In this document: piece by piece, positions 27,418-37,823 of the stretch
How positions within the stretch are numbered: position 1 is the stretch's first letter
Layout of the letters: the number at the start of each line of letters is the position of its first letter
DNA from: Shewanella avicenniae
Lineage (GTDB): Bacteria > Pseudomonadota > Gammaproteobacteria > Enterobacterales > Shewanellaceae
Assembly: GCF_017354945.1 (NCBI RefSeq)
Contig: NZ_CP071503.1
Location: 3,038,001 to 3,102,000 of the forward strand
Direction: 5' to 3'
DNA: 64,000 nt
Notes under the pieces: model-generated
What the model saw: only the letters and a program-made list of their open reading frames with translations
Databases searched by the model: none
What the model was told of the DNA's origin: nothing
Position numbers and translations under genes: made by a program

Positions 27418-29055
27418 ATGACTAAGCTGACACAATTTCCTGCATGGCAGGCGTTGTCACAGTTAAGTGGCAATCTGCCGCATATGCGTACCCTGTTCGC
27501 TGATAATCCAAAGCGTTTTGAACGGATGTCGTTAAAGCAATGCGGCCTGTTTTTAGACTATTCCAAAAACCGACTAACCGAAGAGGTTCAGCAACAGCTG
27601 TTGGCGTTGGCACAGGAAGCTGGATTAAAACAAAAAATCACTGCGATGTTTAGCGGTGACATAATCAACACCACCGAGAAGCGCGCGGTACTGCATACAG
27701 CATTGCGTGCAGCGGCCGATGCCGATATTCGAGTGGATGGCGTCAATGTGGTGCCTGAAGTACAAGCCACCCTCGCCAAGATGGAGCAATTTGTTGCTGA
27801 TATCCATCAAGGCCGTTGGTTAGGTTATACAGGTAAAGCGATCACTGATGTCGTGTCCATCGGGATTGGCGGCTCATTCTTGGGACCAAAAATCGCCTCT
27901 GAAGCACTGCGCCCCTATTGGAACGGTGCGGTGAAATGCCATTACGTAGCCAACGTAGATGCCACTTCTATTGCCGAAAAGCTGAAGAAAGTAAATCCTG
28001 AAACCACCCTATTCCTGACTTCATCAAAATCCTTTGGTACTCAGGAAACCCTGACCAACACCTTAAGCGCTAAAGCGTGGTTCTTGGCCAATGGTGGGAC
28101 TCAGCAAGATGTGGCGAAGCACTTTGCCGCCATCACCTCGAACGTGGCCAAAGCGACCGATTTCGGTATCGACGAAACCAACATCTTCCCAATGTGGGAT
28201 TGGGTTGGTGGCCGTTACTCACTCTGGTCTGCGATTGGGTTGCCTATTGCGCTGCTGGTTGGCATGGATAACTTCCGCGAATTGCTGGCCGGTGCCCGTG
28301 AAATGGATCAGCATTTTGCTAGTGCGCCGTTTAAAGAAAACATGCCAGTGATCATGGGCATGCTGTCACTGTGGTACAACAACTTCTTCAACGCGCAATC
28401 TCATGTGGTGCTGACCTATGACCACTACTTGCGTGGTCTGCCCGCCTACTTCCAACAGCTTGATATGGAAAGTAACGGCAAGTCAGCCAAGATGGATGGC
28501 TCAGCGGTCGATTACAGCACCGGACCTGTGATTTGGGGTGGTGAAGGTACTAACGGGCAGCACGCTTATCATCAGTTGTTACACCAAGGTACTGCACTGA
28601 TCCCTGCTGACTTCATCATGCCGCTGCAAAGCCATAATCCATTGGGTGAGCACCACATTCAGTTAGCTTCTAACTGCTTTGGTCAAACGCAGGCGCTAAT
28701 GCAAGGTCGCACCTTTGATGAAGCTTTGGCAGAGCTGAAAGATAGCAAGCTGTCTGACGCGGAAAAAGTGGTGATTGCTAAGCACAAAGAGATGGTGGGC
28801 AATAAGCCAAGTAACACCATCTTGATGGACAAGCTGACACCTAAAACCTTGGGCGCGCTGATTGCATTGTATGAGCACCGTACCTTGGTACAAGGCACTA
28901 TCTGGGATATCAACTCCTTCGACCAATGGGGTGTTGAGCTCGGTAAAACCTTGGGCAATGACGTGTTGGCTCGCTTAGCCGCCGAAGCTGATTGTGAAGC
29001 GCTGGATGCCTCCAGCAATGGTCTGATTAATACCTTTAGAAAGGGTCATATTTGA
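27418..29055 (+). CDS. pgi: Glucose-6-phosphate isomerase
   Basis: A 545-residue phosphoglucose isomerase interconverting glucose 6-phosphate and fructose 6-phosphate. [29 protein letters not shown] and the PGI signatures [20 protein letters not shown] and [13 protein letters not shown] are present. Of two adjacent ATGs (27415, 27418), the second has the better spacing (7 nt) from AGGA. It is the second gene of a tal-pgi pair. Confidence 0.96.
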   Translation: MTKLTQFPAWQALSQLSGNLPHMRTLFADNPKRFERMSLKQCGLFLDYSKNRLTEEVQQQLLALAQEAGLKQKITAMFSGDIINTTEKRAVLHTALRAAADADIRVDGVNVVPEVQATLAKMEQFVADIHQGRWLGYTGKAITDVVSIGIGGSFLGPKIASEALRPYWNGAVKCHYVANVDATSIAEKLKKVNPETTLFLTSSKSFGTQETLTNTLSAKAWFLANGGTQQDVAKHFAAITSNVAKATDFGIDETNIFPMWDWVGGRYSLWSAIGLPIALLVGMDNFRELLAGAREMDQHFASAPFKENMPVIMGMLSLWYNNFFNAQSHVVLTYDHYLRGLPAYFQQLDMESNGKSAKMDGSAVDYSTGPVIWGGEGTNGQHAYHQLLHQGTALIPADFIMPLQSHNPLGEHHIQLASNCFGQTQALMQGRTFDEALAELKDSKLSDAEKVVIAKHKEMVGNKPSNTILMDKLTPKTLGALIALYEHRTLVQGTIWDINSFDQWGVELGKTLGNDVLARLAAEADCEALDASSNGLINTFRKGHI

Positions 29056-29080
29056 TCGATTTCACAGAGTTGCGATAGTC

Positions 29081-29106
29081 AAAAGCCGACAGAAATGTCG
29101 GCTTTT
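29081..29106 (+). terminator. Terminator downstream of pgi
   Basis: AAAAGCCGACA / TGTCGGCTTTT with a GAAA tetraloop and T tract. Confidence 0.9.
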
Positions 29107-29242
29107 TTGTATCTCTTTAGTGGTAAAGAAGATTTTCATTAAAACGAAATATGTCGTTAACAACAGCGAAACATTTATCTTGCACCCTGTTTAATATCTA
29201 TGCTATTTAAAGCTAGAAAACATACAACAACAGGAGGTTGCC

Positions 29243-29428
29243 ATGGATCGTTTAGGTTATGGTAGTGCGCTGGAAGAAAACACCGAAAGTGCTGGACGCT
29301 CTCGAGGCTCAAATAAAAAACGTAAATGGCGTGAAATTGAAGCTTTAAAAGAGAAACATCGTCTACTGAAAGAGTTGAGGGAAATCGACAGTAATTTTGA
29401 CTTAGACTTGGATAGTCTGCTGATTTAA
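29243..29428 (+). CDS. DUF3545-family small protein
   Basis: A 61-residue charged protein behind a strong AGGAGG Shine-Dalgarno. The segment KKRKWREIEALKEKHRLLKELREID matches the conserved core of the DUF3545 family found in Vibrio and Shewanella; it should form a basic helix followed by an acidic C-terminus. The function is unknown. It has its own terminator, so it is a separate unit between pgi and ispH. Confidence 0.8.
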   Translation: MDRLGYGSALEENTESAGRSRGSNKKRKWREIEALKEKHRLLKELREIDSNFDLDLDSLLI

Positions 29429-29438
29429 CCTCCTGTAG

Positions 29439-29464
29439 AAAAGCCCCGAATTCCGGGGCTTTTT
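29439..29464. terminator. Terminator between the DUF3545 gene and ispH
   Basis: AAAAGCCCCG / CGGGGCTTTT around AATTC, with a T tract, between convergent genes. Confidence 0.88.
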
Positions 29465-29495
29465 GTTATTAAATTCTACTGCGAAGAAACGGTGC

Positions 29496-30455
29496 TTAAC
29501 GCAACTCAGCAGGCACAGCAAACACGGTATCTTCTTCTCTACCGGCCACTTCCGTCACCACGCCAGGCGCAATCCTCACAAGCGCATCAATCACCTGTTG
29601 CACTAACACTTCAGGCGCCGATGCCCCTGCAGTAACAGCCACCTTACTCACGCCTTCGAACCACTGACAATCGAGATCTTCAGCTGTATCAAGCAGATAA
29701 GCGCGAGTACCTGACTTTTCAGCCAACTCACGCAAACGATTGGAGTTAGAGCTATTCTTTGAACCCACCACAATCAGCATATCGACGTCAGACGCCAGCT
29801 TTCTCACCGCGTCTTGGCGGTTTTGAGTGGCGTAACAGATATCATCTTTACGCGGCCCTTCAACGCTTGGAAAACGGGCTTGCAACGCAGCAATGATATC
29901 TTGAGTGTCATCCACTGACAGCGTCGTTTGGGTAACGAAGCATAGATTGTCAGGGTTTTTCACCTGCATCTTAGCCACGTCTTCCACTGACTCCACCAAG
30001 TAAACACCACCTTCAGGGTTGTCGTACTGCCCCATAGTGCCTTCTACTTCTGGGTGACCTTCGTGACCAATCAAAATACATTCAATACCTTTGCGGCTGG
30101 CACGAGTTACCTGCAGGTGGACTTTAGTGACCAACGGGCAAGTCGCATCAAACACTTTCAAACCACGCGCTTTCGCTTGTTGGCGAACGGCCTGTGACAC
30201 GCCATGGGCACTAAAGATGACGATGCTGTCGTCCGGTACTTCGTCTAGCTCATCTACAAACACCGCTCCGCGGTCTTTGAGGTTTTGCACCACATAGCGG
30301 TTATGCACCACTTCATGACGGACATAAATCGGCGGTTGGAACAGCTCCAGCGCACGCTCAACAATGCTAATCGCACGATCAACACCGGCACAAAAGCCAC
30401 GTGGATTGGCCAATAAAATATTGAGTCCGCCTGCAGCAGGTTTCAATGCGGTCAT
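29496..30455 (-). CDS. ispH: 4-hydroxy-3-methylbut-2-enyl diphosphate reductase
   Basis: A 319-residue 4Fe-4S enzyme that performs the last MEP-pathway step, reducing HMBPP to isopentenyl and dimethylallyl diphosphate. The three cluster cysteines are seen in [23 protein letters not shown] and [11 protein letters not shown], with HEVVHNRYV and [13 protein letters not shown] as other signatures. The ATG at 30455 is preferred over a TTG at 30470; GAGGAG lies 7 nt upstream and it begins 1 nt after the fkpB stop codon. Last gene of the ileS-lspA-fkpB-ispH operon. Confidence 0.95.
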   Translation of the reverse strand: MTALKPAAGGLNILLANPRGFCAGVDRAISIVERALELFQPPIYVRHEVVHNRYVVQNLKDRGAVFVDELDEVPDDSIVIFSAHGVSQAVRQQAKARGLKVFDATCPLVTKVHLQVTRASRKGIECILIGHEGHPEVEGTMGQYDNPEGGVYLVESVEDVAKMQVKNPDNLCFVTQTTLSVDDTQDIIAALQARFPSVEGPRKDDICYATQNRQDAVRKLASDVDMLIVVGSKNSSNSNRLRELAEKSGTRAYLLDTAEDLDCQWFEGVSKVAVTAGASAPEVLVQQVIDALVRIAPGVVTEVAGREEDTVFAVPAELR

Positions 30456-30456
30456 T

Positions 30457-30882
30457 CTAGCGCTCCTCAATCACTTCGATTTGGAATGTCAGCGTCTGCC
30501 CTGCTAGTGGATGGTTCATATCCACGGTAACAGAATCACCAGCCACATCGCGCACAATACCAGGAATTTCGCTGCCACCAGGGCCAGCAAAGCCAACAAT
30601 CACACCAGCTTCTAGCTTCATATCGGCAGGGAACTTACTACGGTCAAGGTAATAAATCGCATCGGGATTAGGTTCACCAAACGCATCGGCCGGGGCCAGC
30701 GTAAACTCGGTTTTATCACCCACAACCAAGCCCACCAGCGCACGTTCAAATGCAGGGCTTAAGCTGTTATCACCGATGTTCAAAATGGTCGGTTTGTTGC
30801 TACTGCGGGTATTTTCCGCCGTAGAGCCATCTGATAGCAAAATGACCATATGGCAAAGTAATGAACGAGTTTGCTCAGCCAT
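30457..30882 (-). CDS. fkpB: FKBP-type peptidyl-prolyl isomerase, SlpA-like
   Basis: A 141-residue SlyD/SlpA-like FKBP. It begins with [18 protein letters not shown] sequence; the domain has [35 protein letters not shown] and the C-terminal [20 protein letters not shown]. SlpA catalyses proline isomerisation and binds nascent chains in the cytoplasm. The ATG at 30882 overlaps the end of lspA by 8 nt. In E. coli the gene also lies between lspA and ispH. Confidence 0.92.
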   Translation of the reverse strand: MAEQTRSLLCHMVILLSDGSTAENTRSSNKPTILNIGDNSLSPAFERALVGLVVGDKTEFTLAPADAFGEPNPDAIYYLDRSKFPADMKLEAGVIVGFAGPGGSEIPGIVRDVAGDSVTVDMNHPLAGQTLTFQIEVIEER

Positions 30883-31381
30883 TGGCTTTACCCTCTTGCT
30901 GCTTTTTGGTGAAAAAACCTTCAAAGATAATCAGCACCGCACCGACACAAATCGCCGAATCGGCAATATTAAACGCGGGATAGTGATAGCTTTGATAGTA
31001 GAAATGTAAAAAGTCCACCACGAAGCCATGCAACATACGATCGACCAAATTGCCGATAGCGCCGCCTATGACCAAGGTAAACGCCACAGCACTGAGCTTT
31101 TCAGTCCACGATTGACGGCGTAACCACACAGTTAAGACCACACTAAAACCGACGGCAACCAGTGCAAACAACCAACGCTGCCAGCCTCCTGCATCATGCA
31201 GGAAGCTAAACGCCGCACCGGTGTTTTGACGATAAGTCAGCGAGAAAAACGGCAGCAACTCGACTGATTCATTAAGTTTGAAATTAGCCAAAATCCATAG
31301 CTTAGACAGTTGGTCGGCCAACAACACCAAACCAACTATCCAATACCAACGCAGGCCACTTTGTTTCCAATCTGCGGGCAT
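30875..31381 (-). CDS. lspA: Lipoprotein signal peptidase
   Basis: A 168-residue inner membrane aspartyl protease that removes signal peptides from prolipoproteins after lipidation. Four membrane segments are visible. The catalytic aspartates are in GAIGNLVDRM and FNIADSAIC. The N-terminus MPADWKQSGLRWYW fits Shewanella-type LspA, and AAGGTG precedes this ATG; 15 additional upstream codons lie in the ileS end. The C-terminus overlaps fkpB. Confidence 0.95.
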   Translation of the reverse strand: MPADWKQSGLRWYWIVGLVLLADQLSKLWILANFKLNESVELLPFFSLTYRQNTGAAFSFLHDAGGWQRWLFALVAVGFSVVLTVWLRRQSWTEKLSAVAFTLVIGGAIGNLVDRMLHGFVVDFLHFYYQSYHYPAFNIADSAICVGAVLIIFEGFFTKKQQEGKANG

Positions 31382-31391
31382 GTTGGTCACC

Positions 31392-34211
31392 TTATGCGAA
31401 ACTGCGTTGTTCGCCATCACCTTCAATGTTGGTCACACAGCGACCACACAGATGAGGATGTTCGCTATTCACACCCACGTCTTCACGGTGATGCCAGCAG
31501 CGTTCACATTTCTCGGCTTCGGTTTTGACTAACTGCAATTTCAAGCCTTTGAGCTCAGTTTCACTGGCGGTTGCCGGTGCATCAGCCAGTGGCAACACAG
31601 TGGCTTTTGAGGTCAGCAAGACAAAACGCAATTCATCGCTCAGTTTGGCCAGTGATGCCGCTAATGCGTCATCGGCAAACAGGGTGATTTCAGCTTCTAA
31701 TGCACCGCCAATCACTTTGTCACGACGACCTTGTTCCAGCACCTTGTTGACTTCGTCACGTACTGTCAGCAGTTGTTCCCAGTAGGCATCGCTTAAGTCA
31801 TCGTCCAGCGTTACGCTGCGCAGACCGTCATACCACTCTTGCGTAAACACGTACTGAGCACGTTCGCCTGGCAGCAATTGCCAAATTTCATCCGCAGTAA
31901 AGCTGAGGATTGGCGCGATCCAACGTACCAACGCTTCAGAGATCAGATACAGCGCAGATTGGCAGCTACGACGTGCATGGCTATCGCCTTTAGCTGTGTA
32001 TTGACGATCCTTGATGATATCCAGATAGAAACTACCCAATTCCACTGAGCAGAACTGCATCAGTTTTTGAGTCACTACGTGGAAGTTGTAATCGTTATAG
32101 GCTTGCAGCAAGTCTTGCTGTACTGCGTATGCACGACGCACCACCCAACGATCCAGCGCTACCATATCTTCGATAGCCACGGTGTCATTCGCTGGGTCAA
32201 ATCCGCTTAAGTTCGCCAGCAGGAAGCGTGACGTATTACGGATACGACGATAGGCGTCGGCACTGCGTTTCAGAATTTCGTCAGAAACCGTCATCTCGCC
32301 GCTGTAGTCGGTTGATGCTACCCACAGACGCAAAATATCAGCACCCAGTTTGTTGGTCACTTGCTGTGGTGCAATCACGTTACCGAGTGACTTAGACATC
32401 TTGCGACCTTTAGCGTCAACGGTAAAACCGTGCGTCAGTACTTGACGGTAAGGTGCTTGATTGTGCATTGCGGTAGACAACATCAGTGACGACATAAACC
32501 AGCCACGGTGTTGGTCAGAGCCTTCCAAATACAGATCCGCACGCTTGCCTTGGAATTCAGGACGCGTTGCCACAACGGTAGAGAAGGTTGAACCTGAGTC
32601 ATACCATACGTCCAATGTATCAGTGACTTTGCGATAGTTATCAGCATCATCGCCTAATACTTCTGACGGTTCGATATCCCACCACGCTTGAATACCTTCT
32701 TGCTCGATGCGATGCGCGATACGCTCCATCAACGCCACGCTGTCTGGGTGCAGTTCTTCAGTTTCCTTGTTCACAAACAAGGTGATAGGCACGCCCCAAG
32801 TACGTTGACGCGAAATACACCAATCAGGACGGTTCGCCACCATCTTTTCAATACGCGCTTCACCCCATTCAGGGATCCACTGGGTTTGTTCAATTTCTTT
32901 CAACGCTTGGCTACGCAGGCCTTTGTTATCCATCGAGATAAACCACTGCGGCGTTGCACGGAAAATGATCGGTGTTTTATGGCGCCAGCAATGTGGATAG
33001 CTGTGACGATACTGTTCAAAGTGCATCAGCGCGCCGTGCTGTTTCAGCACTTCAACGATTTCTGCGTTGGCTTTAAATACAAACTGACCCGCAAACAATG
33101 GCGTATCAGCTTTATAGACGCCGTTATCCCCCACAGGGTTAGCCACTTCGAGGCCATATTTGTTACCCACAACAAAGTCGTCTTGACCGTGACCAGGCGC
33201 AGTGTGCACCACACCAGTACCTGAATCGGTAGTCACGTGGTCACCGAGGATAACTGGCACAGAGAAATCGTAGAATGGGTGTTGGAATTGCATCAGCTCG
33301 AGGGTATCGCCTTTCGCGCGGCCCAGCACTTTAGCGTCAGTTGCGCCATAGCGCTTAACGCAGTCTTCCCACAAGGCTTCAGCCAATACCAAGTGTTTAA
33401 CACCCGCTTCTAGTTGCAGCTCAACCAGTACGTAATCTAAGTCGCCACTCACGCACAGTGCGCGGTTTGCTGGTAAGGTCCATGGCGTGGTGGTCCAGAT
33501 CACCATGGCGATATCACTCACATCCGCAATCCCAAACGCCGCCGCTACTTTGGCGCTATCGACTGCAACAAAGGCAACATCGATGGCTGGTGATGTTTTA
33601 TCTTCATATTCCACTTCAGCTTCAGCCAAGGCAGAACCACAATCGGTACACCAGTGCACTGGCTTAACGCCTTTTTGCAGGTGGCCATTTTCAATCACTT
33701 TCGCCAATGAACGGATGATGTTCGCTTCGGTGGCAAAATTCATGGTCAGGTATGGATTGCTCCAATCACCTAACACACCTAAGCGGATAAAGTCGCTACG
33801 CTGACCATCAACTTGTTTAGCCGCGTATTTACGGCACTCTTCACGGAATTCTGCAGCAGAAATCTTCTGCCCCGGCTTACCCACTTTTTGCTCAACTTTG
33901 AGTTCGATAGGCAGACCGTGACAATCCCAACCCGGCACATAAGGCGCATCAAAACCTGACAAGGTTTTTGACTTAATAATAATGTCTTTAAGGATCTTGT
34001 TTACTGAGTGACCAATATGAATATCGCCGTTCGCATAAGGAGGGCCGTCATGCAGAATAAATAAGTCGCGGCCAGCACGGCTGTTGCGGATCTGCTGATA
34101 CAGATTGTCGTTGTTCCAGCGATCTAGCATTTGTGGTTCCCGGTTTGCCAGGTCACCACGCATCGGAAACTCAGTTTCCGGCAAATTCAGAGTTGATTTA
34201 TAGTCGCTCAT
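31392..34211 (-). CDS. ileS: Isoleucyl-tRNA synthetase
   Basis: A 939-residue class Ia synthetase that charges tRNA-Ile and edits valine. The HIGH-like motif is in [14 protein letters not shown] and KMSKS in [13 protein letters not shown]. The editing CP1 domain is present ([32 protein letters not shown]). The C-terminal zinc ribbon appears intact ([12 protein letters not shown]...LCGRC). It starts behind AAAGGA, 30 nt downstream of ribF, and is followed 10 nt later by lspA. Confidence 0.97.
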   Translation of the reverse strand: MSDYKSTLNLPETEFPMRGDLANREPQMLDRWNNDNLYQQIRNSRAGRDLFILHDGPPYANGDIHIGHSVNKILKDIIIKSKTLSGFDAPYVPGWDCHGLPIELKVEQKVGKPGQKISAAEFREECRKYAAKQVDGQRSDFIRLGVLGDWSNPYLTMNFATEANIIRSLAKVIENGHLQKGVKPVHWCTDCGSALAEAEVEYEDKTSPAIDVAFVAVDSAKVAAAFGIADVSDIAMVIWTTTPWTLPANRALCVSGDLDYVLVELQLEAGVKHLVLAEALWEDCVKRYGATDAKVLGRAKGDTLELMQFQHPFYDFSVPVILGDHVTTDSGTGVVHTAPGHGQDDFVVGNKYGLEVANPVGDNGVYKADTPLFAGQFVFKANAEIVEVLKQHGALMHFEQYRHSYPHCWRHKTPIIFRATPQWFISMDNKGLRSQALKEIEQTQWIPEWGEARIEKMVANRPDWCISRQRTWGVPITLFVNKETEELHPDSVALMERIAHRIEQEGIQAWWDIEPSEVLGDDADNYRKVTDTLDVWYDSGSTFSTVVATRPEFQGKRADLYLEGSDQHRGWFMSSLMLSTAMHNQAPYRQVLTHGFTVDAKGRKMSKSLGNVIAPQQVTNKLGADILRLWVASTDYSGEMTVSDEILKRSADAYRRIRNTSRFLLANLSGFDPANDTVAIEDMVALDRWVVRRAYAVQQDLLQAYNDYNFHVVTQKLMQFCSVELGSFYLDIIKDRQYTAKGDSHARRSCQSALYLISEALVRWIAPILSFTADEIWQLLPGERAQYVFTQEWYDGLRSVTLDDDLSDAYWEQLLTVRDEVNKVLEQGRRDKVIGGALEAEITLFADDALAASLAKLSDELRFVLLTSKATVLPLADAPATASETELKGLKLQLVKTEAEKCERCWHHREDVGVNSEHPHLCGRCVTNIEGDGEQRSFA

Positions 34212-34241
34212 CGATCCTTTACCATTTCGTTGACTGAAAAA

Positions 34242-35177
34242 TCAGCCTGCATCTTTGCTGAGCAAGGCCTTTGCCTCGTCAACATCTTTGTTAATCTGTT
34301 GCTTTAACGCATCCAGAGACTGGAACGGCTTTTCATCGCGAATTTTCGCTACCAGTTCTACTGCTACTTTTTTACCGTACAGGTCGCCCTGAAAATCAAA
34401 TAAGTTGACTTCAAGTTGGCAAATCTGCCCCTGCACTGTAGGGCGGTAGCCAATATTGGCCACCCCGTCATACACATCGCTATCGTCCCACCAAAGCCTC
34501 ACGGCGAACACGCCTTTAATCGGCACAACTTTACGTTTTAACGCAATATTGGCGGTAGGAAAACCGATTGTGCGGCCAATTTTTTGGCCATGAGCAACGC
34601 GACCAGACATCACGTATGGATGCCCTAACAAACGTCTCGCTTGCTCCAAATTACCTGTTACCAGCGCCTGACGGATCATCGTGGAACTGACTCGCTGATC
34701 ACCGACCAAAAAGCTTTGGGTGCTAACGACTGCAAAGCCATACTTTTCCCCGGCGGCACACAGCATCTCAAAGTTGCCGCGGCGCTTTTGCCCAAAGCAA
34801 AAGTCATCACCCACTACGAGATACTTCACCCCGAGCTTGTTCACCAGTAACTCTTCAATAAAAGCTTCTGGCTCCATGCTGGCAAAGTGACGGTTGAAAT
34901 TGACACAAAGCAAGCGCTCTATGCCCAGTTCCTCTAACAGATGTAATTTATCTGCTAACAAGCTCAATCGAGCTGGCGCACTGTCACCACAAAACAACTC
35001 TTGAGGTTGCGGTTCAAAGGTCATCGCCACCGCGGGAAGCCCTAAATGCTTCGCGCGTTTAACGAGATTGCCCACCACTTCTGCGTGGCCGCGATGAACC
35101 CCATCAAAGTTGCCAATAGTCAGCACACAACCGTGATGTTTGGGCAGAATATTATGAATTCCGCGAATCAATTCCAT
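34242..35177 (-). CDS. ribF: Bifunctional riboflavin kinase/FAD synthetase
   Basis: A 311-residue enzyme that makes FMN from riboflavin and then FAD. The N-terminal adenylyltransferase has TIGNFDGVHRGHAEV and VVGDDFCFGQKRRG plus SSTMIRQALVTG; the C-terminal flavokinase has GRTIGFPTANI and YRPTVQG. The ATG at 35177 (MELIRGIHN) is the family start; an open frame continues upstream without support. It lies upstream of ileS, the usual gammaproteobacterial order, and follows murJ. Confidence 0.95.
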   Translation of the reverse strand: MELIRGIHNILPKHHGCVLTIGNFDGVHRGHAEVVGNLVKRAKHLGLPAVAMTFEPQPQELFCGDSAPARLSLLADKLHLLEELGIERLLCVNFNRHFASMEPEAFIEELLVNKLGVKYLVVGDDFCFGQKRRGNFEMLCAAGEKYGFAVVSTQSFLVGDQRVSSTMIRQALVTGNLEQARRLLGHPYVMSGRVAHGQKIGRTIGFPTANIALKRKVVPIKGVFAVRLWWDDSDVYDGVANIGYRPTVQGQICQLEVNLFDFQGDLYGKKVAVELVAKIRDEKPFQSLDALKQQINKDVDEAKALLSKDAG

Positions 35178-35235
35178 ACAACAAATGACCGCATCGGCGT
35201 AAATTGGCGGATTATATACCAGCTCATGATGATAA

Positions 35236-36801
35236 TCAGCCCTTGACGACAGGTTTTGCCTGCCATGGTCGAATCCCAATCAATAGCAGCACTGCCAAAT
35301 AAAGTGCAGCGCCTTCCGCGATCAGTAACAGCAGCTGTAACGCCCGTTGTGAAAATGTCCATGCAGTCCACTGTTGGATCTCGGGTGTTAGGTATAGCAG
35401 TAGCGCTACCATCAGCAGCGCCGCCAATATCACTTTAGCAATGAACACTAAGGTCGCGGCTCCCAATTGGTAAACCCGCTGCAGATGTAAACCCCGATAC
35501 AGTAATGTCGCATTGAGGGCAGCCGACATCGAGGTGGCAATCGCCAAGCCGACATAACCAAACGGAAACGCCAGAATGATGTTGAACACCATATTACTCA
35601 CCATGGCAATAATGCCGTACTTCACTGGGGTTTTGGTATCTTGGCGAGCGTAGTATCCGGGGGCGAGTACTTTAATCAGCATAAAGCTCAACAGCCCTGT
35701 GCCATAGGCGACGAGCGAAGCAGCCGCATTGGTAACATCGTCTACACCAAATTCACCGCGCATAAACAGCACTAATAACATTGGCTTGGCCAATACAATG
35801 AGTCCGGCCATCGCGGGTAACCCTAAAAGAATCACCGCCCGCAAGCCCCAGTCCATCGTCTGGCTAAACTCTTGGCTATCGGCGCTGACAAACCGTTTAG
35901 ACAACGCTGGCAAAATCACGGTGGCAATCGCAATGCCAAACAGCCCCAGTGGAAATTCCAATAACCGATCTGAGTAATACAACCAGCTGATCGAGCCTGT
36001 TACCAAAAAACTGGCAATAAAGGTATCGAGCAACAGGTTGATTTGTGACACGCTAACACCAAACAAGGCAGGCAGCATTAGCTTACGAATCTTGGTGACA
36101 CCCGCATCGTGCCATCCCCACTGCGGTCGCACCAACGCTTTTTCGCGCAGCAAGAATGGGATCTGAAATAGAAACTGAATCACCCCCCCCGCGAATACAC
36201 CCCACGCTAAGCCAATTTCAGGTCGTTCGAGCTGCGGACTGAGGAAAATCGCCGCCGCAATAATGGCCACGTTCAGAAAGACCGGCGTAAAAGCAGATAC
36301 GGCAAAGCGGCCGCGGGTATTAAGGATGGAACCGCTCAGGGCGGTAAAGGTGATAAACCATAAATAAGGAAAGGTAATCTTCAACATTAATGACGCCAGT
36401 TCAAACTTAGCGCCATCTGCTTCGCCATTCCACCACGCCACAAACCAGCCAGCACCAAATAAGGCGGTTAATACCGGCGACGCGACAATCCCAATTGCGG
36501 TAACGAGTGTAACCAGTAATCCAAGCGTCCCGGACACCTTCGCAATCAGGGTTCTAATTTCATCGTCGCTCTTGGTTTCTTGGTATTCGGTCAACACCGG
36601 CACAAAAGCTTGAGCAAATGCGCCTTCGGCAAACAGGCGGCGTAAAAAGTTAGGAATTTTGTTGGCAAAGAAAAACACATCGGCACTTACCCCTGCGCCC
36701 ATCAGGTTCGCCACGACCACATCACGCACCAACCCAAGCACTCTTGACACCAACGTCATCGCACTGACGATGAGTCCTGAGCGAACCAATTTTCTACTCA
36801 A
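35236..36801 (-). CDS. murJ: Lipid II flippase MurJ
   Basis: A 521-residue MOP-superfamily membrane protein with about 14 helices that flips lipid II across the inner membrane for cell-wall synthesis. SAMTLVSRVLGLVRDVVVANLMGAG and FANKIPNFLRRLFAEGAFAQAFVPVL are strong family signatures. I choose a TTG start at 36801 (giving SRKLVRSG after Met) because AAGGTGAAGGG lies upstream and homologues start there; an ATG at 36825 in the same frame has no good Shine-Dalgarno. Head of the murJ-ribF-ileS group, divergent from rpsT. Confidence 0.93.
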   Translation of the reverse strand: MSRKLVRSGLIVSAMTLVSRVLGLVRDVVVANLMGAGVSADVFFFANKIPNFLRRLFAEGAFAQAFVPVLTEYQETKSDDEIRTLIAKVSGTLGLLVTLVTAIGIVASPVLTALFGAGWFVAWWNGEADGAKFELASLMLKITFPYLWFITFTALSGSILNTRGRFAVSAFTPVFLNVAIIAAAIFLSPQLERPEIGLAWGVFAGGVIQFLFQIPFLLREKALVRPQWGWHDAGVTKIRKLMLPALFGVSVSQINLLLDTFIASFLVTGSISWLYYSDRLLEFPLGLFGIAIATVILPALSKRFVSADSQEFSQTMDWGLRAVILLGLPAMAGLIVLAKPMLLVLFMRGEFGVDDVTNAAASLVAYGTGLLSFMLIKVLAPGYYARQDTKTPVKYGIIAMVSNMVFNIILAFPFGYVGLAIATSMSAALNATLLYRGLHLQRVYQLGAATLVFIAKVILAALLMVALLLYLTPEIQQWTAWTFSQRALQLLLLIAEGAALYLAVLLLIGIRPWQAKPVVKG

Positions 36802-36981
36802 TCCCTTCACCTTGAAAATGAACATCAATAAGGACAGCGTAAAATCTCAAAATTTCCTTTTTAGACTGTCACACGGATATTTTTGCTGTTAGAATGCGCC
36901 CCATCTTACACGAGTTGGGTTGAGGAACACCAAATCGCCTCGGAATTATTTGCCTTTATGGCGGATTTTCCACCGCTGTCG

Positions 36982-37010
36982 TTGACAACGCGGCGAAAAA
37001 CGTGCATATT
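36982..37010 (+). promoter_or_regulatory. Sigma-70 promoter of rpsT
   Basis: A -35 TTGACA is separated by 17 nt from a -10-like CATATT. The start of transcription would be near 37017, giving a leader of about 40 nt before the UUG start codon of rpsT. Confidence 0.7.
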
Positions 37011-37055
37011 CCTCGGCCTTTAAAAGTTATCATTCCAGTTTTTAGGAGTTGCACC

Positions 37056-37322
37056 TTGGCTAACAGCAAGACTGCAAAGAAACGCGCACTTCAATCTGAA
37101 AAGCGCCGTCAACACAATGCGAGCCGTCGCTCAATGATGCGTACTTACGTTAAGAAAGTTATCGCTGCTATCAGAGCTGGTAACCACGCTGCTGCCGTTG
37201 AAGCTTTCAACGCTGCACAACCAATTCTTGACCGTATGGCAACCAAAGGCCTGATCCACAAGAACAAGGCTGCTCGTCATAAGGCTCGCTTGAACACTCG
37301 TATCAAAGCACTGGCTGCTTAA
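37056..37322 (+). CDS. rpsT: 30S ribosomal protein S20
   Basis: An 88-residue basic ribosomal protein ([33 protein letters not shown]). The start codon is TTG, behind TAGGAG; E. coli rpsT also starts with UUG, which is part of its autogenous control, so this is a conserved feature rather than an error. An 18-codon in-frame extension upstream to an ATG has no Shine-Dalgarno and does not fit the family. Monocistronic with its own promoter and terminator. Confidence 0.97.
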   Translation: MANSKTAKKRALQSEKRRQHNASRRSMMRTYVKKVIAAIRAGNHAAAVEAFNAAQPILDRMATKGLIHKNKAARHKARLNTRIKALAA

Positions 37323-37340
37323 TCTGATTCGAATGTCATT

Positions 37341-37368
37341 AAAAAAACCGGCTTAAGCCGGTTTTTTT
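37341..37368 (+). terminator. rpsT terminator
   Basis: AAAAAAACCGGC / GCCGGTTTTTTT with a TTAA loop; also usable from the minus strand for the HlyU-like gene. Confidence 0.9.
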
Positions 37369-37393
37369 ATTGCTGCGATTTAATATTGCTCAA

Positions 37394-37690
37394 TTAATGA
37401 CAATACATGTTATCCAGCAAACGAATGATCTCGCGCACTTCATCACTTTTCAGTGAGTAATACACGGTTTGCGCTTCTTTACGGGTCGTCACTAAATTAT
37501 CTTTGCGTAACCATGCCAAATGTTGTGACAACGCTGATTGGCTTAATCCCAGTTTTTTGTTCATTTCGCCAACGCACATCTCGCCTTCGTTCAGCAGATA
37601 GCACAAAATAAACAACCGTCTTTCATTGGCCAGCGCCTTCAGCAAAACCACTGCATGGTCTGCGCGCTGCTGCATTAACTCTATATTCAT
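37394..37690 (-). CDS. HlyU/BigR-like ArsR-family transcription regulator
   Basis: A 98-residue winged helix repressor. The HTH is in MCVGEMNKKLGLSQSALSQHLAWLR, and the whole sequence (AVVLLKALANERRLFILC, LVTTRKEAQTVYYSL) closely resembles Vibrio HlyU. Cysteines lie at residues 30, 39 and 97. Cys30 and Cys97 match the positions of the thiol pair that senses persulfide in BigR/YgaV/SqrR-type members, while ArsR metal ligands are not evident. It is divergent from an M28 peptidase gene; its targets cannot be read from the window. Confidence 0.82.
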   Translation of the reverse strand: MNIELMQQRADHAVVLLKALANERRLFILCYLLNEGEMCVGEMNKKLGLSQSALSQHLAWLRKDNLVTTRKEAQTVYYSLKSDEVREIIRLLDNMYCH

Positions 37691-37823
37691 ACGAGCCTAC
37701 TCTCCTAAAATAAATTCCAACTCTAATATAGCGTCGGCTTACACATATAGACGCGACCTAAAGCACATTTTTTGGTACATTCTTTTCAAAAATGGGACAC
37801 ACGTATAAAAAACAAGGAATTCT

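Noticed and set aside
32688-33224. 178-codon open frame opposite ileS
   Set aside because: It lies wholly antisense inside the well supported ileS gene, with no recognisable product or ribosome binding site.
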